Source: Campylobacterales bacterium
GTDB taxonomy: Bacteria; Campylobacterota; Campylobacteria; Campylobacterales; Hydrogenimonadaceae
Assembly: GCA_027065635.1 (NCBI GenBank)
Contig: JAMONQ010000001.1
Span: 1-20,161, forward strand
Length of the DNA stretch: 20,161 nt
Direction of reading: 5' to 3'
The position numbers and the translations under genes were made by a program. Positions 1 through 7,479 of the stretch are shown piece after piece (within the stretch, counting starts at the first letter, position 1; every line of letters begins with the position of its first letter). Below the pieces are notes generated by a model that did not search any database, had not been told where the DNA came from, and saw only the letters and a list, made by a program, of their open reading frames with translations.

Positions 1-61
1 AGACGCCGAAGCGTCTGGAGGGGATGGGGCCGAAGATCGTTTCGTAGGTCGCCGGTTTCAC
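1..61 (-). CDS. Radical SAM protein, N-terminal fragment (COG0731-like)
   Basis: Only the first 20 codons are present; the gene runs off the left edge. The reading starts at a GTG (59-61) that overlaps the hemE stop codon by 4 bases (GTGA). The peptide reads MKPATYETIFGPIPSRRFGV. The stretch FGPIPSRRFGV closely resembles the opening of COG0731-type radical SAM proteins, which typically begin FGPVPSRRLG followed by a CxxxCxxC iron-sulfur motif. That cysteine motif would lie outside the window, so the radical SAM call rests on the N-terminus alone. The overlap implies translational coupling as the last visible gene of the asd-yqhA-hemE operon. The substrate is unknown. Confidence 0.62.
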   Translation of the reverse strand, partial: MKPATYETIFGPIPSRRFGV

Positions 62-1080
62 TTCTCTTTGGTGATCTCGTGGACGAGCGATACGAAGTAT
101 TTGGCGTTTTCGACCGGGACGTCGGGTAGGATACCGTGGCCGAGGTTGAAGATATGGCCGCGGTTTTGCATCGTCTCGTAGAGCGACTCGACGCACTCTT
201 TGGTGGCCTCCTTGGAGTAGAGGCGGCACGGCTCCATGTTGCCCTGCAGGACGTAGCGGTCGCCCAGTTTCTCCTTGGCCAGTGCCATCGGAGTGCCCCA
301 GTCGACGCCGAAGACGTCGAAGTCACCGTCGATCTCGTCGAGATAGGCGCCGATCCCCTTGGGGAACATGATGATCGGGATATGGGGATACTTCTTTTTA
401 ATGTAGCTGGCGACCTCTTTCATGTAGTTCCAGCTGAATTCGAAGTACTTGGGCTTCTCCAGCGCCGCGGCCCAGCTGTCGAAGATCTGGACCACGTCGA
501 CGCCGGCCTCGATCTGCTTCTCGAGATAGAGCTTGACCACTTCGGTCACTTCGCGCAGAAGCGCGTGGACCAGTTCGGGCTCTGTGTAGATGAGCTTCTT
601 GACGATGTTGTAGGTTTTGGTGCCGCGACCTTCGATCATGTAGGTGATCAGCGTCCACGGAGCGCCTGTGAAGCCGATGAGCGCCTTGTCGTCGGCGAGC
701 CGCTCTTTTATGATCCTGATGGTGTCGTAAACGTATGTGAGACGCTCGTGGGCGTCCGGCTTCAATCTTTTTAGATCTTCTTTCGTTCTGATGGGATCGG
801 AAAAGACCGGCCCTTCGCCCTTTTCGAACTTCAGATCCATTCCCATCTCGAGCGGAATCACAAGAATGTCGCTAAAGAGTATAGCGGCATCGACACCTAT
901 GATGTCTATCGGCTGAAGCGTCACTTCGGCCGCTTTTTCAGGATCCTTGCACAGAGAGAGGAAGTCTCCGGCCTCTTCGCGTACAGCCATGTATTCGGGG
1001 AGGTATCTTCCAGCCTGGCGCATCATCCAGACAGGAGTGTAGGGGGTCGGTTTGTTGAAACAAGCGTCTACAAATATCAT
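58..1080 (-). CDS. hemE: Uroporphyrinogen decarboxylase
   Basis: This cytoplasmic enzyme decarboxylates the four acetate side chains of uroporphyrinogen III to give coproporphyrinogen III in heme synthesis. The 340-residue length is normal. The first family signature, PVWMMRQAGRYLPEY, lies at residues 16-30 with the substrate-binding arginines R21 and R25. The essential aspartate is D71 in FSDIL, and the second signature GFTGAPWTLITYMIEG spans residues 136-151. No key residue is missing. The ATG overlaps the stop codon of the upstream YqhA-like gene as ATGA, and its own stop overlaps the GTG of the next gene, so it is part of a translationally coupled operon. Confidence 0.97.
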   Translation of the reverse strand: MIFVDACFNKPTPYTPVWMMRQAGRYLPEYMAVREEAGDFLSLCKDPEKAAEVTLQPIDIIGVDAAILFSDILVIPLEMGMDLKFEKGEGPVFSDPIRTKEDLKRLKPDAHERLTYVYDTIRIIKERLADDKALIGFTGAPWTLITYMIEGRGTKTYNIVKKLIYTEPELVHALLREVTEVVKLYLEKQIEAGVDVVQIFDSWAAALEKPKYFEFSWNYMKEVASYIKKKYPHIPIIMFPKGIGAYLDEIDGDFDVFGVDWGTPMALAKEKLGDRYVLQGNMEPCRLYSKEATKECVESLYETMQNRGHIFNLGHGILPDVPVENAKYFVSLVHEITKEK

Positions 1081-1592
1081 TTTCCACTGCCTTTATGTAA
1101 GAAATAGAGTGCACCGCCGAGTGCAAGTATCGCGATGGCGAAATAGAGCATATCCAGCGGCGAGTCGTAGGGGGTATACATCGCCTTCTTGAAGAAGGTG
1201 ACGATCAGTACCATCACGATCACTTTGGCCAGCTTGTCCTTGAGCTGGTCGAGTGAGTGGATCTGCAGAATCTTGGAAGATCCTGAGCTCCTTGCCGGGT
1301 CGATCTCGGAGATGAAGAGTTCATAGACACCGAAACTGAAGATCAGCATGACGATTGCTATGAGATAGAGGTCGACCGCGCCGATTATGACACCGACAAG
1401 CTTTTCGTGAAAGTGGGGCGGATGCTCGTGTGCCAGATACATTTTGATCGTCTCCACGGCGATTCCCCAGATATCGACACTTGCGACGATAAAGAGAATG
1501 ATCGACGCCACAAGGCTGAATATGACTGCCAGCAGGACAAACAGCCGTCCGTTCCAGAGGGTATGCTCGAAAATCTTCTCCAAAAGCTTCAT
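1077..1592 (-). CDS. YqhA/UPF0114 family membrane protein
   Basis: An integral inner-membrane protein of unknown function, 171 residues from the start chosen here. I use the ATG at 1590-1592 (MKLLEKIFEHTLW) because it overlaps the asd stop as ATGA and follows a GGAGAG ribosome-binding site; an upstream in-frame start at 1613 would add only seven residues inside asd. Hydrophobic segments lie at about residues 17-43, 68-90, 123-136 and 148-163. The segment FGVYELFISEID at about residues 87-98 is characteristic of UPF0114. A His-rich stretch (HEHPPHFH, about 55-62) lies in the first loop. Its place between asd and hemE gives no clear functional hint. Confidence 0.85.
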   Translation of the reverse strand: MKLLEKIFEHTLWNGRLFVLLAVIFSLVASIILFIVASVDIWGIAVETIKMYLAHEHPPHFHEKLVGVIIGAVDLYLIAIVMLIFSFGVYELFISEIDPARSSGSSKILQIHSLDQLKDKLAKVIVMVLIVTFFKKAMYTPYDSPLDMLYFAIAILALGGALYFLHKGSGK

Positions 1593-2617
1593 ATGCTCTC
1601 CATTTCGATCCATTTTTGAGCGATTCTGACTGCATTCGTGGCAGCTCCTACGCGAAGGTTGTCGGCGACGACGAACATATGCAGAATATTGGGACGGTAG
1701 ATGTCTCCCCGGATTCTTCCGACGAAGGTTTCGTTTTTCTCGACGCAGAGCGTAGGCATGGGGTATATGCCATTTTCAGGATCGTCGAGTACGACCACGT
1801 TTTCCCCTTCGGATATGATCTTTTTCGCCGCCTCCGGATCTACATCTTTTTTGCATGTGACGGTGACGCTTTCGGCATGACCCCTGAGTGTGGGCACTCT
1901 TACGCATGTAGCGGCCACTTCGATTGCATCGTGCATGATCTTGTTGGTCTCGTTGACCATCTTCATCTCCTCTTTGGTGAAGCCGTTCTCCATGAAAACG
2001 TCTATTTGAGGGATGACGTTCAGCGCTATCTGGTGCGGAAACTTTCTATGCTCGCTCTCGTCCAGTTTGAAGGCGAAAAAGTCCTGCATCTGCCTGACCA
2101 GCTCGTCCATAGCGCTCTTGCCTGCGCCTGACGTGGCCTGGTATGTGCTCACATCTATCCTCTGTATACCGTAGGTCTCCTGGATCGGTTTTAGCGCCTG
2201 GACCATCTGTATGGTAGAACAGTTTGGATTGGCGATAATCCCTTTTTCACGCCATTTCGTGATATCTTCCGGGTTTACCTCCGGGACTACGAGCGGTACG
2301 TCCGGATCCATACGAAAATGGCTGGTGTTGTCTATGACGACCGCGCCCGCTTCGACGGCGAAAGGTGCAAACTTTGCGGAGACCGATCCGCCGGCACTAA
2401 AGAGTGCGATATCGATCTCCTCCTCTTCGAAGATCGTTTCGGTCAGCTCCTTTACCTTTACCTCTTCATCTTTGTATTCGACTGTTCCGCCCGCACTTCT
2501 TGCACTGGCAAGAGGCACCAGCTTCGCGACGGGAAACTCTACCTCCTCCATTACGCGGAGCATCTCTTCTCCTACGGCACCGGTGGCACCGACTACGGCA
2601 ACATTGAATTTGCGCAT
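1589..2617 (-). CDS. asd: Aspartate-semialdehyde dehydrogenase
   Basis: It reduces aspartyl phosphate to aspartate semialdehyde with NADPH, the branch point to lysine/diaminopimelate, threonine and methionine. The 342-residue protein has the N-terminal dinucleotide loop VVGATGAVGEE (about 8-18). The catalytic cysteine is C133 in ANPNCSTIQM, followed by Q160 in STYQATSGAGK and the acid-base histidine H247 in RVPTLRGHAES, all as expected for the bacterial family. The ATG is preceded by AAGGTGA (2624-2630), five to six bases away. It is the first gene of the leftward operon with yqhA-like, hemE and the radical SAM fragment. Confidence 0.97.
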   Translation of the reverse strand: MRKFNVAVVGATGAVGEEMLRVMEEVEFPVAKLVPLASARSAGGTVEYKDEEVKVKELTETIFEEEEIDIALFSAGGSVSAKFAPFAVEAGAVVIDNTSHFRMDPDVPLVVPEVNPEDITKWREKGIIANPNCSTIQMVQALKPIQETYGIQRIDVSTYQATSGAGKSAMDELVRQMQDFFAFKLDESEHRKFPHQIALNVIPQIDVFMENGFTKEEMKMVNETNKIMHDAIEVAATCVRVPTLRGHAESVTVTCKKDVDPEAAKKIISEGENVVVLDDPENGIYPMPTLCVEKNETFVGRIRGDIYRPNILHMFVVADNLRVGAATNAVRIAQKWIEMESI

Positions 2618-2647
2618 TGATATTCACCTTGGAAAGAAAATTGGCAG

Positions 2648-2676
2648 ATTATATCGAAAATATCGAAAATATTATA
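2648..2676 (-). promoter_or_regulatory. Sigma-70 type promoter for the asd operon
   Basis: On the minus strand a perfect TATAAT occurs at 2648-2653, about 30 bases upstream of the asd ATG. A second TATAAT lies at 2671-2676, and the A/T-rich direct repeat tatcgaaaa separates them. No good -35 box is visible, which is common for Campylobacterota housekeeping promoters, where an A/T-periodic upstream region replaces it. Confidence 0.5.
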
Positions 2677-2696
2677 TTAACCAGCCACTGTAGCCC

Positions 2697-3842
2697 TTAA
2701 AAGCGGGCATCCAGAAAGAGGTCGTCACTCTCTATTTCCACTCCGTCGCTAAGTATCGCCGCCCGTTCGACAACCGCTATGAGTTCTCGTATGTTTCCGG
2801 GCCAGCGGTAGGATAGCAGCTTCTGCTTCGCCTCTTCGGAAAACTCCTTAGGGCCGAGTCCGTACCTCGCTACTACATCCTCGAGAGTTCTCTCTGCAAT
2901 AGGTATGATCTCTTCGCTTCTCTCTCTAAGCGGCGGTATGAAAATGGGGATGGTCGATATCCTGTAGTAGAGATCTTCTCTGAACTCCATATTTTTCATT
3001 TTCGACTTTATGTCAGCGTTCGTTGCGGCGACTATGCGTACATCTACGGGCGTGCCTTCCGTGGAGCCGAGTCTGTGGACTATGCGCTCTTGCAGGACTC
3101 TCAAGAGTTTGGCCTGCAGATGGTACGGCATCTCCGCTATCTCGTCGAGAAAGAGGGTTCCGCCGTTGGCCGCTTCGAACTTTCCCATCTTTGGCTCCAC
3201 CGCGTCGGTGAAGGCTCCCTTTTCGAAACCGAATAGTTCGCTTTCTATGAGATTCTCCGGAATAGCCGCCATATTGACGGCGATGAAGGGGCCGTCATGT
3301 CTGGCGGAGTTCTCGTGAACCGTACGCGCAAAGAGCTCCTTGCCCACGCCGCTCTCTCCAAGAAGCAGTACGGCAGCATCGCTTTTGGCCGCCTTTTTGG
3401 CAAGAGAGAGAGCTTTGTCAAGGGCCTCCGAGCGGCCGTAGAAAATCGAGTTGTCGCACTCTCTTTCGAGACTTTTTCTCTTTTTCAGACGCTGTTTGGC
3501 CTTTTGGCTTCTTCTGATAGCCTCCACGAGAGTCTCTACTTCGAAGGGTTTCGTCAAAAAGTCGCTGACTCCAAGACGTATCGACTCTATGGCACGGCCG
3601 AGCGTGGCGTTGCCGGTAATGATTATGACTTCGAAGCGCCCGTCGAGTTTCTCTATGAACTCTATGCCGTTCATACCGGGCATCGTTATGTCGGATATGA
3701 CCAGACCGTAACTGTCGTCGAGCTTTTTCAGAGCCTCTTTGGCGTTTCTGAAGGTTTTTACTTCAAACTCGTCGTAATCGCCGAGAGCGATTTCGAGAGA
3801 TTTGCGCATATTTATATCGTCTTCGACGATGGCGATTTTCAT
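2697..3842 (-). CDS. flgR: FlgR, sigma-54 activator of flagellar genes
   Basis: An NtrC-family response regulator that activates sigma-54 transcription of rod, hook and basal-body genes after phosphorylation by the kinase FlgS, which is not in this window. The receiver domain (about 1-115) has acidic residues D8/D9, phospho-acceptor D51 in SDITMPGMNG and K98. The AAA+ domain has Walker A GESGVGK at 162-168, the sigma-54 contact loop GAFTDA at 209-214 and Walker B LFLDE at 230-234. The protein ends at residue 381, right after the AAA+ domain, with no helix-turn-helix. The length and missing C-terminal domain match the Helicobacter FlgR, known to act without DNA binding. The loop is GAFTDA rather than GAFTGA, as I also recall for FlgR orthologues. 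It is the last gene of gyrA-flgP-flgQ-flgR. Confidence 0.9.
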   Translation of the reverse strand: MKIAIVEDDINMRKSLEIALGDYDEFEVKTFRNAKEALKKLDDSYGLVISDITMPGMNGIEFIEKLDGRFEVIIITGNATLGRAIESIRLGVSDFLTKPFEVETLVEAIRRSQKAKQRLKKRKSLERECDNSIFYGRSEALDKALSLAKKAAKSDAAVLLLGESGVGKELFARTVHENSARHDGPFIAVNMAAIPENLIESELFGFEKGAFTDAVEPKMGKFEAANGGTLFLDEIAEMPYHLQAKLLRVLQERIVHRLGSTEGTPVDVRIVAATNADIKSKMKNMEFREDLYYRISTIPIFIPPLRERSEEIIPIAERTLEDVVARYGLGPKEFSEEAKQKLLSYRWPGNIRELIAVVERAAILSDGVEIESDDLFLDARF

Positions 3843-3858
3843 CTATGGCTACCCGGTG

Positions 3859-4239
3859 TTATTGGATTTTTTTTATGTTAACCAATCCATCATTAAATTC
3901 GACTTGTACGGGAAGAATCGTGGTAGTGAGAATATCGAGATTTTTTGCGGGAATATTGGACTCCGTACGACTGTATGAGCGGATGGAGGCCGAATGGCGC
4001 AGCAGACACTCTATCAGTCCCTGGCTGTTTTTCGCGGCCCATGACTCGAAGTCGGCCTCTTCGGTTTCGAAACTGCAAAGAGGTACAGCATCGCCGGCCA
4101 AAGGGGTCATGGCCCTGCTTATTTTCAAAGAGTCGCTGATAGCGAGCAGATCCCTGCTGACCAGCGTATATGAGATATAGTACTCCTCGGCGACGGCAGC
4201 GACGAGTGCGAATATCAGCGCGAAAGTTTTGCGTACCAC
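3859..4239 (-). CDS. flgQ: FlgQ-like periplasmic motility protein
   Basis: A 126-residue protein with a hydrophobic N-terminal segment (about residues 5-17, likely a signal peptide) and no recognised domain. The call rests on position: it lies between an LPP20/FlgP-like gene and flgR next to gyrA, the order gyrA-flgP-flgQ-flgR known from Campylobacter jejuni, where FlgQ is needed for motility and associated with FlgP. The GTG at 4237-4239 is used because no better start follows upstream of the signal peptide. It overlaps the end of flgP by 25 bases, so the two are probably translationally coupled. The stop is 16 bases before flgR. Sequence identity to FlgQ could not be tested, so the symbol is inferred from synteny. 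Confidence 0.65.
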   Translation of the reverse strand: MVRKTFALIFALVAAVAEEYYISYTLVSRDLLAISDSLKISRAMTPLAGDAVPLCSFETEEADFESWAAKNSQGLIECLLRHSASIRSYSRTESNIPAKNLDILTTTILPVQVEFNDGLVNIKKIQ

Positions 4240-4745
4240 TCTTTTCCGCTAAGAGTCACTTCCATCTCGACCTCGCAGAGGCCGTCTTTGAACTTTGTGT
4301 CGAGGATTCTTGCGTTTTTGATCATCGCATCGATCTGTGTGCGAACCGTGGAGCGGCTGATCATCATGTTTCTTATGAGATCGCGCCCTTCGACTCTCAC
4401 TCCGCAAATCTTTTCGCCGAGCTGTCTGTAGGCATCCGCTATGGCCGCACGTTTTGCCAGAGCCATTGCCTGTGCCGGCGAGGCTGTGTTGACCGGGGCA
4501 ACACCCTGGCCTATGACCTGAAAGTGGATAGTGTTGTTTTGGGAGAGAGTGCAGTCGTTACAGCCCGGTCTCTCTCCATTTTGCGCATTCGCGAGGGATA
4601 CGACTCTGCCGGTTGCCGGCTCGGACGTCGCATTTGTGGCGGACGACACATCTTTCTGGCTGTTTTCCACCTTCGCCGATGGGCATGTTTCGGCCATGAG
4701 GGAGGCGCTAAAGAGAGCCAAAGCGAGCAGCGACCATTTTTTCAT
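4215..4745 (-). CDS. flgP: FlgP-like LPP20-family flagellar basal disk protein
   Basis: A 176-residue exported protein. The ATG at 4743-4745 is chosen because AGGAG (4753-4757) precedes it at good spacing and a signal peptide follows directly; an upstream extension would lie inside the promoter. The signal peptide is residues 1-18 (SLMA before ET). A low-complexity Ser/Thr/Asn linker with C62 and C65 follows. Residues about 75-170 resemble the LPP20 fold: FQVIGQGVAP, the helix AMALAKRAAIADAYRQLGEKI, then CEVEMEVTLSG. In Campylobacter jejuni FlgP forms the outer-membrane-associated basal disk of the flagellar motor. Unlike that lipoprotein, this one shows no canonical lipobox (MAETC). A sigma-54 promoter candidate lies upstream. 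Confidence 0.75.
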   Translation of the reverse strand: MKKWSLLALALFSASLMAETCPSAKVENSQKDVSSATNATSEPATGRVVSLANAQNGERPGCNDCTLSQNNTIHFQVIGQGVAPVNTASPAQAMALAKRAAIADAYRQLGEKICGVRVEGRDLIRNMMISRSTVRTQIDAMIKNARILDTKFKDGLCEVEMEVTLSGKEWYAKLSR

Positions 4746-4776
4746 TTGAGAACTCCTAACGTTTTCTTTTGCAGGA

Positions 4777-4791
4777 AGCAAAATCCGTTCC
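4777..4791 (-). promoter_or_regulatory. Sigma-54 promoter candidate for flgPQR
   Basis: On the minus strand the sequence GGAACGGATTTTGCT fits the -24/-12 consensus GGCACRNNNNTTGCW at every defined position except one (A for C at position 3), with the exact 12-base GG-to-GC spacing. The predicted start near 4766 leaves a leader of about 20 bases containing the AGGAG site of flgP. It sits in the 64-base gap between gyrA and flgP. The downstream operon encodes the sigma-54 activator FlgR. Confidence 0.6.
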
Positions 4792-4809
4792 TTTTTGCCG
4801 TAGGTCTTT

Positions 4810-7287
4810 CTATTCGCCTTCGCGCTGATCGAGTATCTCTTCGTCAGCCTCCTCCTTCGGACAGCTTGCTATGGAGTTGACCTTGTCTCCGGCATCGAGC
4901 CGTACAATTTTTACCCCGCTCGTGTTTCGTCCCGCTTTTCGGATACTCTGCATATCTACCCGTATCATCTTTCCGGTCTGGGTAAGAACCATCAGATCCT
5001 TGTCCTCATCCACTATCACCACACCTACCGCGTCACCTGTCTTGGGTGTCAGCTTCATCGCCACGACACCTTTTCCTCCGCGACTCTGGAGTCTGTACTC
5101 GCCCGCTTCGGTCCGTTTGCCGAGCCCTTTTTCCGCTACTGTCAGAAGCTCCTGCTCCTCGCTCTGGATCGTGGTGGCTCCTACTACACGGTCCCCCTCT
5201 ATTTTGAACCGGATGGCGGTTACGCCGCGGGCCGTTCTGCCTATCTCCCTCGCATCGGTGACAGGGAAGCGTATACACATGCCTTTTTTTGTCAGGACAA
5301 AGAGCCACATGGTTTCTGGAAGGACGATCTTGGCGGTGACAAGCTCATCCTCTTCGTCGAGAGTGATGGCGCGTACGCCGACGGAGCGGATGTTTTTGAA
5401 TTCACTAAGATTGGTGCGCTTTACGATACCGTTTTTGGTGAAGAAAGCGAGAGATTTGCTCTCGTCGAAGTCGGTAGTCGGTATGATCGCCATGATATTC
5501 TCGTCCGGCTGCAGCTGTATGAGGTTGACGACAGCTTTGCCTTTGGCCGTGCGGGAGCCCTCCGGTATTTTGTAGACCTTGAGCCAGTATAGCTGGCCCC
5601 GATCGGTGACGAACATCAGAGTATCGTGTGTGTTGGAGATGAAGAAGTTTTCGATAAAGTCGTCGTCGTGGGTAGTGACCGCAGTCTTTCCCTTTCCGCC
5701 TCTGTGCTGTTTTTCGTACTGTTTTACAGGTACACGCTTGATGTATCCGCGGTGGGTGATGGTTACGACCATCGGCTCGTTGGGGATGAGATCTTCTATA
5801 TCTATATCTTCATAGTCGTCCACTATCTCGGTCAGCCGAGGCGTAGAGAAGTGCTCCTTGATCTCGAGCAGCTCCTCTTTTATGATCTGGTTCAGAAGAT
5901 CTTCGCTTTTGAGGATGTTTCCGAGGCGCTCTATTTCTGCCATCAGCTCTTTGTACTCTTTTTCGATCTTGTCGCGCTCGAGTCCGGTCAGGCGCTGGAG
6001 GCGCATATCCAAAATCGCCTGAGCCTGCTTTTCGCTGAGACTGAAGCGCTCCATTAACCCTTCGCGGGCCTCGAGAGCATCCTTGGAGGCTCTAATGAGC
6101 GCTACGATCTCGTCTATATTGTCCAGCGCGATTCTGAGACCTTCGAGAATGTGTGCACGAGCTTTCGCCTTTTCGAGTTCGAAGATCGTTCTGCGTATGA
6201 TGATCGTCTTGCGGTGCTGGATGAAGAGGTTGAGCAGCTCCATCAGGGTAAATACTTTCGGCTCCTTGTTCTGTATGGCCAGAAGTATTATTCCGAAAGT
6301 CGTCTGCATCTGGGTCGATTTGAAGAGGTTGTTCAGTACGATTTCGCTCATCGTATCCTTTTTGAGCTCTATGACGACACGGATACCCTCTCTGTCGCTT
6401 TCGTCTCGTACTTCGCTTATTCCCTCTATCGTCTTCTCTTTCGCAAGCTGCGCTATGTTTTCTATAAGTTTGCTCTTGTTGACCTGGTAGGGGAGCTCGT
6501 CTATGACGATGACTTCTCTGTTTCCTTTTTTCTCTATATGTGTCTTGGCGCGTACCTTGATGCGGCCACGACCGGTTCTATAGGCGTCGAGAATCCCCTT
6601 GCGCCCGAAAATGATGCCGCCGGTGGGGAAGTCCGGTCCCTTTATATGCTCCATCAGTTCGTCGAGTTCCGCCGACGGATTGTCTATCATGACCAGCAGG
6701 GCGTCTATCAGTTCGTCGAGTCGATGGGGAGGAATGTTTGTAGCCATACCTACGGCGATACCGTTGGAACCGTTCAGCAGCAGATTGGGGACTCTGCTTG
6801 GAAGTACGTCGGGCTCTTGCATCGTATCGTCGTAGTTGGGGATGAAGTCTACCGTATCCTTTTCGATATCACGAAGCAGCTCTTCGGCGAGTCTCGTCAT
6901 GCGGGCTTCGGTATAACGCATGGCCGCCGGGTTGTCTCCGTCGATGGATCCGAAGTTTCCCTGCCCGTCGACCAGCGGGATGCGCATGGAAAAATCCTGC
7001 GCCATGCGTACCAGGGCGTCATATACGGCAGTATCGCCGTGCGGATGGTACTTACCGATGACGTCTCCCACTATACGGGCACTCTTCTTGTATGCCGCAC
7101 GGGATGTGACGCCGAGCTCGTGCATTGCGTAGAGAATCCTGCGGTGTACAGGCTTCAGGCCGTCTCTTGCATCCGGTAGCGCCCTTCCGATGATGACACT
7201 CATCGAGTAGTCGAGGTAGCTTCCCTTGATGCTATCCTCTATTGAAATCTCCTGGATATCCTCGTTTTCTCTGAACAGATCGGACAT
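4810..7287 (-). CDS. gyrA: DNA gyrase subunit A
   Basis: The breakage-rejoining subunit of the A2B2 gyrase, introducing negative supercoils. The 825-residue length is normal. The N-terminal winged-helix region contains HPHGDTAVYDALVRMAQ, with the quinolone-region residues T86 and D90 as in wild-type Campylobacter, and the catalytic tyrosine is Y125 in AAMRYTEARM. The C-terminal beta-pinwheel carries the GyrA box at residues 527-533 as QHRGGKG, with His replacing the usual Arg/Lys at position 2, and a second box-like QSRGGKG at 734-740. ATG 7285-7287 follows an AAAGG site. It precedes the flagellar genes flgPQR on the same strand, and its promoter region is shared with the divergent amt gene. 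Confidence 0.98.
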   Translation of the reverse strand: MSDLFRENEDIQEISIEDSIKGSYLDYSMSVIIGRALPDARDGLKPVHRRILYAMHELGVTSRAAYKKSARIVGDVIGKYHPHGDTAVYDALVRMAQDFSMRIPLVDGQGNFGSIDGDNPAAMRYTEARMTRLAEELLRDIEKDTVDFIPNYDDTMQEPDVLPSRVPNLLLNGSNGIAVGMATNIPPHRLDELIDALLVMIDNPSAELDELMEHIKGPDFPTGGIIFGRKGILDAYRTGRGRIKVRAKTHIEKKGNREVIVIDELPYQVNKSKLIENIAQLAKEKTIEGISEVRDESDREGIRVVIELKKDTMSEIVLNNLFKSTQMQTTFGIILLAIQNKEPKVFTLMELLNLFIQHRKTIIIRRTIFELEKAKARAHILEGLRIALDNIDEIVALIRASKDALEAREGLMERFSLSEKQAQAILDMRLQRLTGLERDKIEKEYKELMAEIERLGNILKSEDLLNQIIKEELLEIKEHFSTPRLTEIVDDYEDIDIEDLIPNEPMVVTITHRGYIKRVPVKQYEKQHRGGKGKTAVTTHDDDFIENFFISNTHDTLMFVTDRGQLYWLKVYKIPEGSRTAKGKAVVNLIQLQPDENIMAIIPTTDFDESKSLAFFTKNGIVKRTNLSEFKNIRSVGVRAITLDEEDELVTAKIVLPETMWLFVLTKKGMCIRFPVTDAREIGRTARGVTAIRFKIEGDRVVGATTIQSEEQELLTVAEKGLGKRTEAGEYRLQSRGGKGVVAMKLTPKTGDAVGVVIVDEDKDLMVLTQTGKMIRVDMQSIRKAGRNTSGVKIVRLDAGDKVNSIASCPKEEADEEILDQREGE

Positions 7288-7319
7288 TCAAAACCTTTTG
7301 CTTTGAAAAATTAGTTTCG

Positions 7320-7325
7320 ATTTTA
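7320..7325 (-). promoter_or_regulatory. Possible gyrA -10 box
   Basis: On the minus strand TAAAAT, preceded by GA, lies about 33 bases upstream of the gyrA ATG in an A/T-rich stretch. No convincing -35 box is visible. The call rests on position and composition only. Confidence 0.3.
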
Positions 7326-7443
7326 TCTCAATTTACCTTAATTTTCGGAATGCAGTGTTTACCGGTATGAAATATTGTCGGTTGAAAAGAGAAGTGCCTA
7401 TTTTTTAATCAAAAAAGGTCTATCTTTACGAACTCCAGGCTTG

Positions 7444-7449
7444 TATACT
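7444..7449 (+). promoter_or_regulatory. Possible -10 box for the first amt gene
   Basis: TATACT, preceded by TTG, lies 31 bases upstream of the amt ATG at 7480. A T-rich tract at about 7400-7426 lies where a Campylobacterota promoter would have its upstream A/T signal. I looked for a sigma-54 element (GG-N10-GC) in this gap and found none. Confidence 0.35.
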
Positions 7450-7479
7450 TTGATCATCATTTTCCCAAAAGGAGATCTC

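Noticed and set aside
2653..2672. Tandem tatcgaaaa repeat upstream of asd as a possible mobile-element or CRISPR trace.
   Set aside because: Only two short copies occur, in an A/T-rich promoter; no longer repeats or spacers exist here or elsewhere in the window.
3204..3219. GAFTDA instead of GAFTGA in the sigma-54 contact loop of FlgR, suggesting a broken activator.
   Set aside because: As I recall, FlgR orthologues in Helicobacter carry the same GAFTDA, and the rest of the AAA+ core is intact, so it looks lineage-typical.
5689..5709. GyrA box QHRGGKG with His at the second position, possibly indicating a wrapping-deficient topoisomerase.
   Set aside because: The Arg-Gly-Gly-Lys-Gly core is kept, and gyrase identity is otherwise clear; a single tolerated change is more likely.
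7018..7050. Thr at GyrA position 86, which could be read as a quinolone-resistance change from the E. coli Ser83.
   Set aside because: Thr86 with Asp90 is the wild-type state in Campylobacter; no resistance substitution is seen.
6151..7179. A 342-codon open frame on the plus strand opposite gyrA, and similar long frames opposite hemE (136-774) and flgR (3297-3881).
   Set aside because: They lie wholly or almost wholly antisense to well-identified genes, show no family motif and no ribosome-binding site, and follow from the codon bias of the real genes.
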